DNA of 64,000 bases from Rothia sp. P100 (GCF_023712425.1 NZ_JAMAYG010000001.1:124001-188000), one strand, 5' to 3'; shown: positions 53,182 through 63,229, numbered from the stretch's first letter. Notes: a model not told the origin generated them from the sequence alone. Made by a program: numbers and translations.

Positions 53182-54267
53182 CTAGCTAATGTGATCGCTC
53201 TCTGATTTAAGCGCTCTACCCAGCAGTGCCGGTGCCAGTTGCTCAACTGATATTGTACGGTTCAAAACTTCTACCACTGCTTCAGTGATAGGCATGGCGA
53301 CCCCCACTTTTCGCGCGAGTTCTGCCACAACCGGAGCTGATTTTATGGATTCAGCGGTCTGGCTCATAACGGTATGCAGTTGGTCTGGCTCTATACCTTC
53401 TGCGAGGAGGCGGCCAGCGGTGTGGTTACGTGAGAGCGGGGATGAGCAGGTAGCGATGAGATCGCCCATGCCAGCTAGTCCGCTCATGGTCTCCAGTTTG
53501 CCGCCCAGTGCCAGGGCAAGACGGGTTGTTTCTGCTAGTCCACGCGTCATCACCGAAGCTTTTGAGTTGTCTCCGTACTGCTTCCCTTCGCACATTCCTA
53601 CGCAAAGCGCGATGACGTTCTTAACCAGCCCGCCGATTTCAACACCGATAATATCGGTGTTGGTGTAGGGGCGGAAGTAGTTTGCTGCGCAAATTGAAGC
53701 TACGTTCTGTGCTGTTTCCAGAGTGGTAGCTGCCACCACGGAGGTGGTGGGCTGCTCAACGATAATTTCTTTGGCAAGGTTGGGCCCAGAAAGCACGGTA
53801 ACTCGGTCAGTGACCCCAGAAATAGTTTCAGGGGGAGCGTCGATGGCAACTAGGTTGCCCTGAAGTACTTCAATAATCACTTCACTCATGCGCAGACCAC
53901 TGCCCATCTCGAGGCCCTTGGCGAGTGAAACCAGAACCGCGTAAGGCTCGAGGAGAGGCGCAAAAACTTCAAGCTGCGCTCGGAGCGCCTGAGCTGGAAT
54001 CGCCAGAACAACGATGTGAGCGCCATGTAGTGCTTGTTCCACATCTGAAGTGAACTCCAGATTATCCGGTAGCTTTACCCCCGGGAAGTAGGGTTCGTTA
54101 ATACGAGTGCTGGCCATCTGCGCCATAGCGTCTGGTTTACGGCCCCAGAGCACCACTTGACGGTTACTTCCCGCAGCGGTAGCCGCATCCGCCACTACTT
54201 TGGCAAAGGCAGTGCCCCAGCTACCGGCACCAAGAACAGCTACTTTTGGTGGAAGAGAAGTGCTCAT
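53182..54267 (-). CDS. gpsA: Glycerol-3-phosphate dehydrogenase [NAD(P)+]
   Basis: Reduces dihydroxyacetone phosphate to glycerol-3-phosphate, the backbone for phospholipids. The nucleotide motif AVLGAGSWGTAFAKV, the catalytic Lys in GLVKNVIALCVGM and the substrate motif GLAGMGDLIATCSSPLSRN are present. Length is 361 residues. plsC lies upstream, so the two early steps of phospholipid synthesis are neighbours. Confidence 0.95.
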   Translation of the reverse strand: MSTSLPPKVAVLGAGSWGTAFAKVVADAATAAGSNRQVVLWGRKPDAMAQMASTRINEPYFPGVKLPDNLEFTSDVEQALHGAHIVVLAIPAQALRAQLEVFAPLLEPYAVLVSLAKGLEMGSGLRMSEVIIEVLQGNLVAIDAPPETISGVTDRVTVLSGPNLAKEIIVEQPTTSVVAATTLETAQNVASICAANYFRPYTNTDIIGVEIGGLVKNVIALCVGMCEGKQYGDNSKASVMTRGLAETTRLALALGGKLETMSGLAGMGDLIATCSSPLSRNHTAGRLLAEGIEPDQLHTVMSQTAESIKSAPVVAELARKVGVAMPITEAVVEVLNRTISVEQLAPALLGRALKSESDHIS

Positions 54268-54290
54268 ATCTGCCTTTCTACTCCGGGGTT

Positions 54291-55067
54291 CTAGTTATTC
54301 TCGGATGCTTGGCGCACACCTAGCACAGCGTTCCAGCGCCCGGCTGGCGCCTTTTCACCGCGGATGGTTTCAAGCAAGTCAGTGACACAATCCAGCATTC
54401 TGGTCGTAGCGTCCGCTAGTTGTTGGCGGTTCTGCTTAGCTCCCGGCTCGGTACCTGTGAGAAGATCGCTGAAATCAATGGGGTCGCCCACTACAATCTG
54501 CACCTTCTTACGGGGGAACCCAAAGCGAGGCTTTCCACCACGGGGCCAGAATTCATGGTCACCCCAGTGGGCAATGGGAATGACGGGGGCACCGGTTGCT
54601 AAAGCAAGGCGTGCTGCACCGGTTTTACCGGTCATGGGCCACTGTTCTGGATCCTTGGTGAGGGTGCCCTCGGGGAAGATGAGTACCGCTCCCCCGGCGT
54701 CCAGGACGTTGCGCGCAACGTCCAGGGACTTACCGGCCTGCGCGGAACCACGGCTGACGGGGATGTGAGCGCACTGGCGCATGAGCCACCCCAGAACTGG
54801 CACTCGAAAGAGCCCCTCTTTAGCAAGAAACCGGGGTAAAACGCCCCTGATGAAGAGGGGGTAGGCTGCAGTAATCGGGTCAACCACGGTTAGGTGGTTG
54901 GAGATTACAATGTAGCCGCCCTCTTGCGGCAGTTTCTCGATACCGGTGATATCAATCTTCATGGGTAGATGATAGAGCGGTCTGAGCAGGTTACCTGCCA
55001 ACCGATATACCGCATCACCCTTGGCAGTGGGGCTGATATCACCCAGTGAGGAACTCTTGGCAGCCAT
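54291..55067 (-). CDS. plsC: 1-acylglycerol-3-phosphate O-acyltransferase
   Basis: Adds the second acyl chain to form phosphatidic acid. The HxxxxD catalytic motif SNHLTVVDP and the FPEGTLT motif are intact, with the third block VPISRGSA-like and the fourth PVIPIAHWG. I chose the ATG at 55067, immediately after the end of murA; the longer frame would run inside murA. The product is 258 residues. Confidence 0.92.
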   Translation of the reverse strand: MAAKSSSLGDISPTAKGDAVYRLAGNLLRPLYHLPMKIDITGIEKLPQEGGYIVISNHLTVVDPITAAYPLFIRGVLPRFLAKEGLFRVPVLGWLMRQCAHIPVSRGSAQAGKSLDVARNVLDAGGAVLIFPEGTLTKDPEQWPMTGKTGAARLALATGAPVIPIAHWGDHEFWPRGGKPRFGFPRKKVQIVVGDPIDFSDLLTGTEPGAKQNRQQLADATTRMLDCVTDLLETIRGEKAPAGRWNAVLGVRQASENN

Positions 55068-55068
55068 C

Positions 55069-56391
55069 TTAAGCGGAGACCTCGAATTTTGCGCCCAGAG
55101 CAGTGAGCTTATCTGCAAAGTGCTCATAGCCGCGGGAAATGACCGAAACGCCGGTGACGTTGGAGGTGCCCTCAGCGGTGAGTGCCGCAATCACATGGGA
55201 GAAACCACCGCGCAGATCAGGCACGTTGATATCAGCACCGCGCAGAGGGGTCTTACCGGTGATAATCGCTGAGTGCAAGAAGTTCTTGTGGCCAAAACGG
55301 CAGGTTGCGGGGCCAAGGCAGTCGCGGTGCAACTGCACTGAGGCGCCCATGCGCACTAGGGCGTCGGTAAAGCCGAAACGGTTCTCGTAGACCGTCTCGT
55401 GGAGCACCGACACTCCCTTTGCCTGAGTCATGGCAACCACCAGGGGCTGCTGCCAGTCGGTCATGAAACCGGGGTGCACGTTGGTTTCTACGAAGAGGGG
55501 GTTCAGGTCTCCACCTTTGTGGAAGAAGCGAATGCCCTCGTCCTGAATATCCAGGCCGCCTCCGAGCTTGCGGTAGACGTTAATGAAGGTCGCGAGATCC
55601 TTTTGGTTGGCACCGCGGACGAAGATGTCGCCCTGGGTTGCAAGCGCAGCCGAGGCCCAGGAGGCTGACTCGTTACGGTCAGGCATAGCAAAGTGGTTGT
55701 AGCCGGTAAGCTCGTCCACACCCTCAATGATGATTTGACGGTCGGTTTCAACGGTGATGATGGCGCCCATCTTCTGCAAGATAGAGATGAGATCCATAAT
55801 TTCGGGCTCTATGGCAGCACCCTTAAGCTCTGTTTTGCCCTTGGCGCGGGTAGCTGCCAACAAAACCTGCTCGGTGGCACCCACCGAGGGGTATTCTAGC
55901 TCAATAGCTGCGCCCTGAAGCCCGCCTGCGGGGGCGCGCATGCTGATGCCGGTGGGCAGTTTCTCCACCTTGGCGCCGAATTGCTCTAGAACGCGCAGGT
56001 GGTAGTTGATGGGGCGGTCGCCAATTTTGCAGCCGCCCAAATCAGGGATGAATGCTTCACCAATGGTGTGCAGGAGCGGGCCGCACAGAAGGATGGGAAT
56101 ACGAGAGTCACCGGCGTGAACTTCAATGTCGGTGTGGTTAGCTACAGACACCTTGCTGGGGTCCATGCGCAGCTCGCCGGCTTCCATGTTGTAATCTACG
56201 GATACACCGTGCAGTTCAACAAGGTCAGTGACAACCTGAACGTCCTTAATCTGAGGGACGTTGCGGAGCACTGAGGGGGTTGAGCCAAGCAAAGCAGCAA
56301 CCATAGCCTTGGGAACCAAGTTCTTAGCACCGCGGACGTTAATCTCGCCCTTAAGAGGGGTGCCACCTTCAATACGCAGTGCGCTGACCAT
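55069..56391 (-). CDS. murA: UDP-N-acetylglucosamine 1-carboxyvinyltransferase
   Basis: First committed step of peptidoglycan synthesis. The active-site Cys121 in DLGGCKIGDRP is present, so fosfomycin could bind it as in other Cys-type enzymes. Other landmarks are RGAKNLVPKAMVAALL and VHPGFMTDWQQPLVV. Length is 440 residues. It is the first gene of murA-plsC-gpsA-ddl on this strand; the gap to leuD includes a hairpin at 56567-56598. Confidence 0.95.
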   Translation of the reverse strand: MVSALRIEGGTPLKGEINVRGAKNLVPKAMVAALLGSTPSVLRNVPQIKDVQVVTDLVELHGVSVDYNMEAGELRMDPSKVSVANHTDIEVHAGDSRIPILLCGPLLHTIGEAFIPDLGGCKIGDRPINYHLRVLEQFGAKVEKLPTGISMRAPAGGLQGAAIELEYPSVGATEQVLLAATRAKGKTELKGAAIEPEIMDLISILQKMGAIITVETDRQIIIEGVDELTGYNHFAMPDRNESASWASAALATQGDIFVRGANQKDLATFINVYRKLGGGLDIQDEGIRFFHKGGDLNPLFVETNVHPGFMTDWQQPLVVAMTQAKGVSVLHETVYENRFGFTDALVRMGASVQLHRDCLGPATCRFGHKNFLHSAIITGKTPLRGADINVPDLRGGFSHVIAALTAEGTSNVTGVSVISRGYEHFADKLTALGAKFEVSA

Positions 56392-56566
56392 GTGTGTCCA
56401 ATCTTAAAAAGTTTCTTACCCGGTAAGTTTACCCTTTAAGTGATGTTCTCATGTGCAGCTGAGATGTATTACCGGTAATAGGCACTCCTACAGCCCCCAA
56501 TTCAACCCTTAGCACCTTTAGTCCAGGCGTTGGCAGGTGTCGCGGTTACCTCTCAGCCAAAAGCCA

Positions 56567-56598
56567 AAGGACGCCGGGGATAAGTCACCGGCGTCCTT
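56567..56598 (-). terminator. Hairpin terminator downstream of leuD
   Basis: AAGGACGCCGG and CCGGCGTCCTT are perfect 11-base arms around a ten-base loop. On the minus strand the hairpin is followed by TGGCTTTTGG, a weak T-tract. The same 11-base arms occur at the core of the hairpin at 23486-23538. Confidence 0.7.
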
Positions 56599-56624
56599 GC
56601 GAACTTTTCGTAGAAGTGGTTTAG

Positions 56625-57212
56625 CTACTGGGTGCGGGGCAACCAGGCGGGGCGGGAAGCTTCGAATTCAGTGATAGCTTCTTCATGCTGAAGGGTCAGC
56701 CCGATATCGTCAAGGCCTTCCATGAGACGCCAGCGCACATAGTCATCAATTTCAAAGGGTACGGTGAGGGCGCCCACGGTCACAGTCTTGGATTCGAGGT
56801 CCACGGTGACCTCGGTGCCCGGCTCTGCCTCAAGTTGCTTCCATATCAGTTCCACGTCATCCTGCGTCACCTGGGCCGCTACTAGCCCCTGTTTACCTGA
56901 GTTGCCACGGAAAATATCGGCAAAGCGCGCTGAAATCACCACGCGGAAACCGTAATCTCTCAGTGCCCAGACCGCGTGTTCGCGGGAGGACCCGGTGCCA
57001 AAGTCAGGGCCAGCTACCAGCACGCTGCCGTGCTTGTAGGGCTCCTGGTTGAGAATAAAGTTCTCATCCTTACGCCAGCCTGCAAAAAGGGCGTCATCAA
57101 AGCCGGTCTTAGTGACTCGCTTAAGGTAAACGGCAGGGATAATTTGGTCGGTATCAACGTTGGATGATCGCAGCGGCACGCCAATGCCGGTGTGCTTCTT
57201 AATCGGTTCCAT
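56625..57212 (-). CDS. leuD: 3-isopropylmalate dehydratase small subunit
   Basis: With LeuC it isomerises isopropylmalate in leucine synthesis. The swivel-domain signature [17 protein letters not shown] and the N-terminal [18 protein letters not shown] are typical. Length is 195 residues. It follows leuC after 61 bases that include a CCCCGG/CCGGGG hairpin at 57233-57251. Confidence 0.96.
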   Translation of the reverse strand: MEPIKKHTGIGVPLRSSNVDTDQIIPAVYLKRVTKTGFDDALFAGWRKDENFILNQEPYKHGSVLVAGPDFGTGSSREHAVWALRDYGFRVVISARFADIFRGNSGKQGLVAAQVTQDDVELIWKQLEAEPGTEVTVDLESKTVTVGALTVPFEIDDYVRWRLMEGLDDIGLTLQHEEAITEFEASRPAWLPRTQ

Positions 57213-57232
57213 AGTTCAATCTTTCTGGTGCG

Positions 57233-57251
57233 CCCCGGGGTACGTCCGGGG
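57233..57251. promoter_or_regulatory. Hairpin between leuC and leuD
   Basis: CCCCGG (57233-57238) pairs with CCGGGG (57246-57251) around a seven-base loop. There is no T-tract, so it probably adjusts relative leuD expression or stabilises the mRNA. Confidence 0.4.
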
Positions 57252-57273
57252 ACAGGTCAGGGTTCAGAGGAGT

Positions 57274-58695
57274 TTAGAGGTCAGCAGGCGATGCCAAGGT
57301 ACCGCGGATGGCGGTAGCTGCCGCTACCAGAGGTGACACCAGATGCGTGCGGCCACCCTTACCCTGGCGCCCTTCAAAGTTACGGTTAGAGGTCGAGGCG
57401 CAACGCTCCCCCGGTGCCAGCTGATCAGGGTTCATACCCAGGCACATAGAGCAGCCTGCAAAACGCCAGTCGGCGCCGAAGTCCTTGAAGATTTGATCCA
57501 GACCTTCTTTTTCAGCCTGTGCACGTACCTTCTGGGAGCCGGGCACCACCATCATGCGCACCCCGTCTGCCACCTTGTGCCCCTTGACGATGTCTGCAGC
57601 TGCCCGCAAATCTTCGATGCGGGAGTTGGTGCAGGATCCCAAGAAGACCACGTCAACGGGAATCTCCTTCATCGGTGTACCAGCGGTTAGGCCCATGTAG
57701 TCCAGGGCACGGCTAGCAGCCTTCTGTTCGTTCTCATCGCCGAAGTCCTCGGGGAAGGGAACAGACTGGGAGAGTGGGATGCCCTGACCGGGGTTGGTTC
57801 CCCAAGTAACAAAGGGCTCAAGTTCATCAGCGTTGATGAAGACTTCACGGTCAAAGGTCGCACCCTCATCGGTAGGAAGGGTCTTCCAGTAGCCCACCGC
57901 AGCGTCCCAGTCCTCACCGGTAGGTGCGTGGGGGCGGCCCTTGACGTATTCAAAGGTCGTTTCATCGGGGGCCACCATGCCGGCACGGGCACCTGCCTCA
58001 ATGGACATGTTGCAGATGGTCATGCGCCCCTCCATAGAGAGACCCCGGATAGCAGAACCACGGTATTCCAGCACGTAACCCTGGCCACCACCGGTGCCAA
58101 TTTCGGCGATGACTGCCAGGATGATGTCCTTGGCAGTAACACCGGGCTTCAGCGTTCCCTCAACGTTAATCGCCATGGTTTTAAAGGGCGCCAGAGGCAG
58201 GGTCTGAGTAGCCATGACGTGTTCGACCTCTGAGGTGCCGATGCCAAAGGCGAGCGCCCCAAAGGCGCCGTGGGTCGAGGTATGGGAGTCACCGCAGACC
58301 ACGGTCATACCGGGCATGGTGAGGCCCAGCTGGGGGCCAACCACGTGCACGATACCCTGCTCAGCATCACCTAGTGAGTGAATGCGCACCCCAAACTCTT
58401 CAGCGTTCTTGCGCAGGGTTTCAATCTGGGTGCGTGAGGTGATATCGGCAATCGTTGAGAAGATGTTCTCGGTGGGGGTGTTGTGATCCTCAGTTGCGAT
58501 GGTGAGGTCAAGACGACGCAGAGGGCGTCCTTCAAGGCGGAGGCCCTCAAAAGCCTGCGGTGAGGTAACTTCGTGCACCAGGTGTAAATCGATGTAGAGA
58601 AGATCGGGCTTGCCGCCCTTGCCGGGCACTACGGTGTGCGCGTCCCATACCTTCTCCGCCAGGGTGCGGGGCTTAATACCCGTTACACCATCCAT
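57274..58695 (-). CDS. leuC: 3-isopropylmalate dehydratase large subunit
   Basis: Aconitase-family subunit with a [4Fe-4S] cluster: cysteines in [15 protein letters not shown] and [11 protein letters not shown]. The start ATG at 58695 has a perfect GGAGGA ribosome site; 473 residues result. The leucine operon faces an IclR-type regulator, the usual arrangement in actinobacteria. Confidence 0.97.
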   Translation of the reverse strand: MDGVTGIKPRTLAEKVWDAHTVVPGKGGKPDLLYIDLHLVHEVTSPQAFEGLRLEGRPLRRLDLTIATEDHNTPTENIFSTIADITSRTQIETLRKNAEEFGVRIHSLGDAEQGIVHVVGPQLGLTMPGMTVVCGDSHTSTHGAFGALAFGIGTSEVEHVMATQTLPLAPFKTMAINVEGTLKPGVTAKDIILAVIAEIGTGGGQGYVLEYRGSAIRGLSMEGRMTICNMSIEAGARAGMVAPDETTFEYVKGRPHAPTGEDWDAAVGYWKTLPTDEGATFDREVFINADELEPFVTWGTNPGQGIPLSQSVPFPEDFGDENEQKAASRALDYMGLTAGTPMKEIPVDVVFLGSCTNSRIEDLRAAADIVKGHKVADGVRMMVVPGSQKVRAQAEKEGLDQIFKDFGADWRFAGCSMCLGMNPDQLAPGERCASTSNRNFEGRQGKGGRTHLVSPLVAAATAIRGTLASPADL

Positions 58696-58774
58696 GAGTC
58701 CTCCATCAACGAAATAAGTACTGTCATACACCAGTGTGACCGTGTTTTTTCAAACTTTCCAATAACTGAACTTG

Positions 58775-58788
58775 CATATCAGAATATG
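58775..58788. promoter_or_regulatory. Candidate operator between leuC and iclR
   Basis: CATAT and ATATG flank CAGA in the 215-base gap between the two divergent genes. It overlaps a possible -35 (TTGCAT, 58773-58778) that pairs with CATGAT 17 bases further for the iclR gene. A TTGAAA element for leuC can be seen on the other strand near 58750. The IclR-type protein itself is the natural candidate to bind here. Confidence 0.35.
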
Positions 58789-58910
58789 AGAAGTCATGAT
58801 AGATACACGGACACAATCCTAGCCCCACGGTTTCACACCCAGAAACACACACTGACCGCGATACGAGACCGCACCGCCCGTGCGTCTCCACCAGGTGAAA
58901 GACTGACCTC

Positions 58911-59627
58911 ATGCAGGAAAACCGCAGCTCCGGCGTCGGCGTCCTCGACAAAGCCGCCCACATTCTTGATTGCCTTGAAGCTGGCCCCGCCTCGCTCTCC
59001 CAACTGGTTGAAGCAACCGGCCTCGCCCGCCCCACCGCCCACCGTCTGGCCGTGGCACTGACCCACCACCGTCTGGTAGCTCGTGACATTCAGGGCAGGT
59101 TCATGCTGGGCCCACGCCTGGGTGAGCTATCATCTGCCGCCGGCGAAGACCGCCTCATTGCAGCATCCGGGCCTGTGCTCAACAATCTGCGCAATGCTAC
59201 CGGGGAATCCTCCCAGGTTTTCCGCCGCCAGGGCGATTGGCGCGTTTGTGTTGCCTCAGCGGAGCGCCCCATTGGCCTGCGCGACACCATCCCCGTGGGC
59301 ACCCAGCTCTCTATGAAGGCTGGATCTGCAGCTCAGATTCTCACTGCCTGGGAAGAGCAGGCACGCCTTGTTGAAAGCATACATAACGCCCGATTCTCTG
59401 CCACCATGCTAGCTGCGGTGCGACGCCGCGGGTGGGCACAGTCGGTGGGGGAACGAGAGCGCGGCACCGCCTCGGTATCAGCTCCCGTGCGCTCCCCTGC
59501 TGGCAAGGTTATTGCAGCTATCTCAATCTCAGGTCCCATCGAGCGCCTCACCCGTCAGCCCGGCAGGCTACACGCCGAAGTGGTCTGTGAAGCTGCCGCC
59601 GCTCTCACTGAGGCACTGCGTAGCTAG
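58911..59627 (+). CDS. IclR-family transcriptional regulator (LeuR/NdgR-like)
   Basis: 238 residues with an N-terminal winged helix (GVLDKAAHILDCLEAGPASL then TGLARPTAHRLAVAL) and a C-terminal effector domain that resembles the leuCD-linked regulators of actinobacteria. NdgR-type proteins control leucine and other amino acid genes there, so leuCD is the likely target. The effector region includes SMKAGSAAQIL and the Cys-free segment VRRRGWAQSVGERERGTASV. Direct evidence for its binding site is limited to the palindrome described in the gap. Confidence 0.9.
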   Translation: MQENRSSGVGVLDKAAHILDCLEAGPASLSQLVEATGLARPTAHRLAVALTHHRLVARDIQGRFMLGPRLGELSSAAGEDRLIAASGPVLNNLRNATGESSQVFRRQGDWRVCVASAERPIGLRDTIPVGTQLSMKAGSAAQILTAWEEQARLVESIHNARFSATMLAAVRRRGWAQSVGERERGTASVSAPVRSPAGKVIAAISISGPIERLTRQPGRLHAEVVCEAAAALTEALRS

Positions 59628-59763
59628 TTACCCATCAGCTCTTCAGCTCAGCATCAGAAAAGGTGACCCTTGATCCGGACAAATTCTAGTCCGCATCAAG
59701 GGTCATCTTTAGTTTTGATCTGGAGTCAGCACGCTTTCATCTGCCTGTGCTGACAGCCGGATG

Positions 59764-61479
59764 CTATCGAGCCTGCTCTAGAGCTGCCCGGTAGTCAGCT
59801 AGACGGTTGAGTTCATCTTCGACCGGTGCCACCACAGCCCGTTGAGCAACGTCCGCAACATTGCTCTTTAGCTGGCGCGTGATTCCACGAGCGTACATGC
59901 GGTGCCCAGCTGCCGCGACGAGCCTGCCCAGCATCGCTATCACGATGCCCAGCAGCAGACCCGTAATCACTAGCAGGGTCGGGACAGGTAGCGGGAAGCC
60001 TTCAACGGTAGGTGGTTCCGGCAGAACGATCTGGAAGTAAGTAGCGAGGGCTAGACCGGTGAGCCAGAGCAGACCCACGAGCGCCGCAACGATACCCAAC
60101 CACTGGAAGACGTTAAGCACCTGCCACCACCAGCGCTTCTTGCCCGCATCATAGTGAACGGTGGCAATAGCACGCTCGATTTCGCTGGGCAGCTGGTCTT
60201 CATAGGTGCGAGCTGAATCCCTGATACTGTGGCTCCAGGGTTCATTTACGCCTTCAGAAACATCACCTGCAAAGGTACGAAGAGAGGTGCTCATCGCCGC
60301 TTTCTGAGAGGCACCCAGCGGAGGCAGAGAAGACTTAGAAATCGGTGCGCCATCGTGCTCCTTGTGCAGGCCCAGACGCTTCAGAGGGTCCTTGCGAGCC
60401 TTGAGCAACCAGCGGGTTGCAATCCAGCCAGTCTTCTCAGCCGCGTGCAACTTATAGGAGTTAGCTGCAGCCTTCACAATGCCATCTGCACCTGATGCGG
60501 CGTATAGGCCAGCTTCAAGTTGCTCAGTATTCTCAAGGGTAATTCCGCGAGGATGCCCACCACCGTCCTGGCGACCCAGATCAGCACCCACCGTGCGCAA
60601 ATCAGCATCGATACGTTCTAGTGCGGCATTCTTTGCTACAGCAACCTGCCCCAGAACTTCGCGTAGACGGGGCACGCCTTCACCAGTGCGGGCTGAGACT
60701 GCCAGGGGGGCAGCAACCAGAGTGGAAGAAAGCCCGTCCTGTGCCAGCAGAAGTTTGAGTGAATCGAGTACCGCTGGCACTTCTGCGGGGTCCAGGAGGT
60801 CCACCTGGTTGAGAACAGCTAGGGTAACAGCGCCGTGGGATGCGAGCGGAGCGATGAAGTCCTGGTGGATGACGGCATCGGCATATTTTTGGGGATCCAT
60901 AACCCAGACCAGCACGTCCACGCACTGCGCCATTTTTTCAACGATGACGCGGTTGGAGGCCTCCACCGAGTCAAAGTCCGGCAGATCGAGCAATACTAGT
61001 CCGCCGGTTGCCTCTTCTGTTTTTGCGTGCCCCACAGATTTACGGATTTTATTCCACATGCCCACGGTGACCGGGACGTCAGCGCGGTTGAGAGCTTCGG
61101 TGGCTTCGGTGGCATCCTCGTCCATGTAGGTGCGGTTTTCAACGCCCAGCCAGTCCAGCAGGGGCTCAACGCCAGCCTTGCCCCAGACCGCAGCCTGAGC
61201 AACGGATGTGGTGGGGCGGCGGGCAGCGCTCTTGGCGATTTCTTTGCCGACCACGGCGTTAAAGAGGGTTGATTTACCAGAACCCGTTGCGCCAAAAAAG
61301 CCGATCACGGTGTGCTCGGCAGAAAGCTCACGGCGGGCTCCGGTGCGCGCTAGTACATCGGTTGCTCGGTGCAGAAGTTCAGGTTCTAGGCGGTCGGCGC
61401 CCAGCTCTACCGCTTTTTCAAGTGCGGCAACGCGCAGGGCTAGAGCGGTATGACTCTGGTCTTTCTTGGTCTCAGCCAT
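59764..61479 (-). CDS. Dynamin-like GTPase, membrane-bound (downstream partner)
   Basis: 571 residues with Walker A GATGSGKST (63-71), the G3 region LVLLDLPDFDSVEA, and the G4 motif LNQVD. Two hydrophobic segments near residues 460-530, separated by a Pro-rich loop, place it in the membrane. Its ATG lies inside the stop of the upstream gene (eight-base overlap). The gene pair resembles tandem bacterial dynamin-like proteins such as DynA/DynB or IniA/IniC, which bend or protect membranes. No direct family name can be given from the sequence alone. Confidence 0.83.
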   Translation of the reverse strand: MAETKKDQSHTALALRVAALEKAVELGADRLEPELLHRATDVLARTGARRELSAEHTVIGFFGATGSGKSTLFNAVVGKEIAKSAARRPTTSVAQAAVWGKAGVEPLLDWLGVENRTYMDEDATEATEALNRADVPVTVGMWNKIRKSVGHAKTEEATGGLVLLDLPDFDSVEASNRVIVEKMAQCVDVLVWVMDPQKYADAVIHQDFIAPLASHGAVTLAVLNQVDLLDPAEVPAVLDSLKLLLAQDGLSSTLVAAPLAVSARTGEGVPRLREVLGQVAVAKNAALERIDADLRTVGADLGRQDGGGHPRGITLENTEQLEAGLYAASGADGIVKAAANSYKLHAAEKTGWIATRWLLKARKDPLKRLGLHKEHDGAPISKSSLPPLGASQKAAMSTSLRTFAGDVSEGVNEPWSHSIRDSARTYEDQLPSEIERAIATVHYDAGKKRWWWQVLNVFQWLGIVAALVGLLWLTGLALATYFQIVLPEPPTVEGFPLPVPTLLVITGLLLGIVIAMLGRLVAAAGHRMYARGITRQLKSNVADVAQRAVVAPVEDELNRLADYRAALEQAR

Positions 61480-63229
61480 CTTGGTTCTGCTCCCCTGCCA
61501 TCATGGTCTCACCGGCTGAGGTGAGGGTAACTGCTACATCTTCAAGCGCCTGGTGGTCCGGGCCCATCTCTAGGCTGTTCAAGCGGTCTTCAAAACGCTG
61601 GGCGTGACGGTCCAGCAGTTCTTTGACGCGGGCTTCGAGGGTTTCACGAGCCCGGTTAGCCATGCGGCGCACAGCGTCCTCACCGAAGATTGCTTCGAGA
61701 AGCTTCTGACCGACCACACCTGAGCCACCAGCGATACCCACCTCGATACCGGTTAGTCCACCGGTCATGGAGAAGACAGCAATCATCAGAATCACAGCTG
61801 TGACATTGACGCCCAGCGACATGAAACGTGCCTTTTGGCGCTTGTCGGCGCCCTCCTGAGAGATGATGTCCATGACATCCTGTTGCCAGGCACGGATGCT
61901 TTCAGCGATTTCCTCAGGGAAGTTCTTATCCTGACCTCCCAGATCCTCACCTGCCAGCAGAGCACGGCCGGCTCGGTCCTCGAGCCAGCGGCGCTGAACT
62001 GTTTCGGCCGCTGCAGCGGCCTCTTCCATAATCACCGAATGCAAGCCAACCTCTAGAGCCTGCTCTACCTCAACAACTTTGGTAGGCGGAGTGCCGCGCA
62101 GGAAACCTGAGATTCGGTCGCGGATTTTGCCGACGGTGCTTTCCACCGAGCGAAAGAACTCACCGGTTCCCACAAAATCCTGCCAGCGGGTGAGCACCTC
62201 ACCGCGCAACATTTGACCGTCTTTAGTGGATTCCTTGACGTTTTCAAAGGCGTGGGCGTAGGCGTCATTCAGGTTTTGGCGCAGAGCACGCTCGGCGTCT
62301 TCCTGTTCCCGCTGGGCGTCAGCGAGCTGGTGTGTTTGGCCAGCCACGCCTCGCACCGCACCCTCCAGAGTGCGGCGTGCAATGGCGCTGCGAGCATCAG
62401 CGTCAGCACCTAAGCTACGTAGCCAAAAGGTCAACGGAGTCAGCGCGACGGCGGGTAGCAGACCCTGATCATCACGGTCCTGTTCAGTAACGGACATAAT
62501 CAGCGCGGCAGTAATACCGGCTTCAGCCAACATACGGGTCAGGTCAGCTTCAATTTCATCTTCAGAGCCTTCAGGCACACGGTTGAGCACCACCGCAATG
62601 GTGATATCACGCTTAGCTGCTTCACGAAGGATCTCCCAGGGCACAGCATCGGCGTAGCGATTAGCCGTGGTGACAAAGAGCCATAAGTCAGCAGCTGCCA
62701 GGAGCTGCTTAGCCAGACGTCGGTTCTCATCTGAAACTGAATCAAAGTCCGGGGCATCAACCAAGGCAACGCCGGCGGGCAGTCCAGGCACGGGTACCAT
62801 AACCAGTTCGTCCTGGCCGTTGTGAGGATTAGCGCCGGGAAGAGCCGCACCTGGTCCTACGGGGACGCGCACCAGATTAGGCAATATACGCTCAGGAGTG
62901 AATGCTCCAGCGTCCTCTGGACGGTGTAGCAGAACTGGCTGGCGGGTGGTGGGGCGGATAGCGCCGGACCGAGTGACGGGCTCACCGATGAGAGTGTTCA
63001 CCAGCGTAGATTTACCGGCACCGGTTGAACCGCCAACCACCACGGTCAATGGGGCGTCAAGGCTGGAGAGTTTAGGGATGATGTAATCATCGAGCTGGGT
63101 TACCGTTTTGCGGGCCAGATCTCGAGCAGTTCCTGCTCCCCCGGTTTCCAAGGGAAAGTGCGTTGCGGCAAGCGTGTCGCGGGCCTCGCGCACGCCCTGC
63201 AAAGTGTGAGTGATAGTTTCGTTGTGCAC
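61472..63229 (-). CDS. Dynamin-like GTPase, membrane-bound (upstream partner)
   Basis: 585 residues with Walker A GSTGAGKST (67-75), G3 region VALVDAPDFDSVSDENR and a G4-like LNRV, so its base-specificity motif is not canonical NKxD. Helical segments fill the middle and two hydrophobic stretches near residues 475-520 would form a membrane hairpin. The start is GTG at 63229. It is the first gene of a two-gene operon with the preceding entry, and lies next to a tRNA-Glu terminator. Confidence 0.83.
   Translation of the reverse strand: MHNETITHTLQGVREARDTLAATHFPLETGGAGTARDLARKTVTQLDDYIIPKLSSLDAPLTVVVGGSTGAGKSTLVNTLIGEPVTRSGAIRPTTRQPVLLHRPEDAGAFTPERILPNLVRVPVGPGAALPGANPHNGQDELVMVPVPGLPAGVALVDAPDFDSVSDENRRLAKQLLAAADLWLFVTTANRYADAVPWEILREAAKRDITIAVVLNRVPEGSEDEIEADLTRMLAEAGITAALIMSVTEQDRDDQGLLPAVALTPLTFWLRSLGADADARSAIARRTLEGAVRGVAGQTHQLADAQREQEDAERALRQNLNDAYAHAFENVKESTKDGQMLRGEVLTRWQDFVGTGEFFRSVESTVGKIRDRISGFLRGTPPTKVVEVEQALEVGLHSVIMEEAAAAAETVQRRWLEDRAGRALLAGEDLGGQDKNFPEEIAESIRAWQQDVMDIISQEGADKRQKARFMSLGVNVTAVILMIAVFSMTGGLTGIEVGIAGGSGVVGQKLLEAIFGEDAVRRMANRARETLEARVKELLDRHAQRFEDRLNSLEMGPDHQALEDVAVTLTSAGETMMAGEQNQDG

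Noticed and set aside
55069-56391. Possible fosfomycin-insensitive MurA
   Set aside because: The target cysteine (Cys121) is present, not the Asp found in insensitive enzymes.
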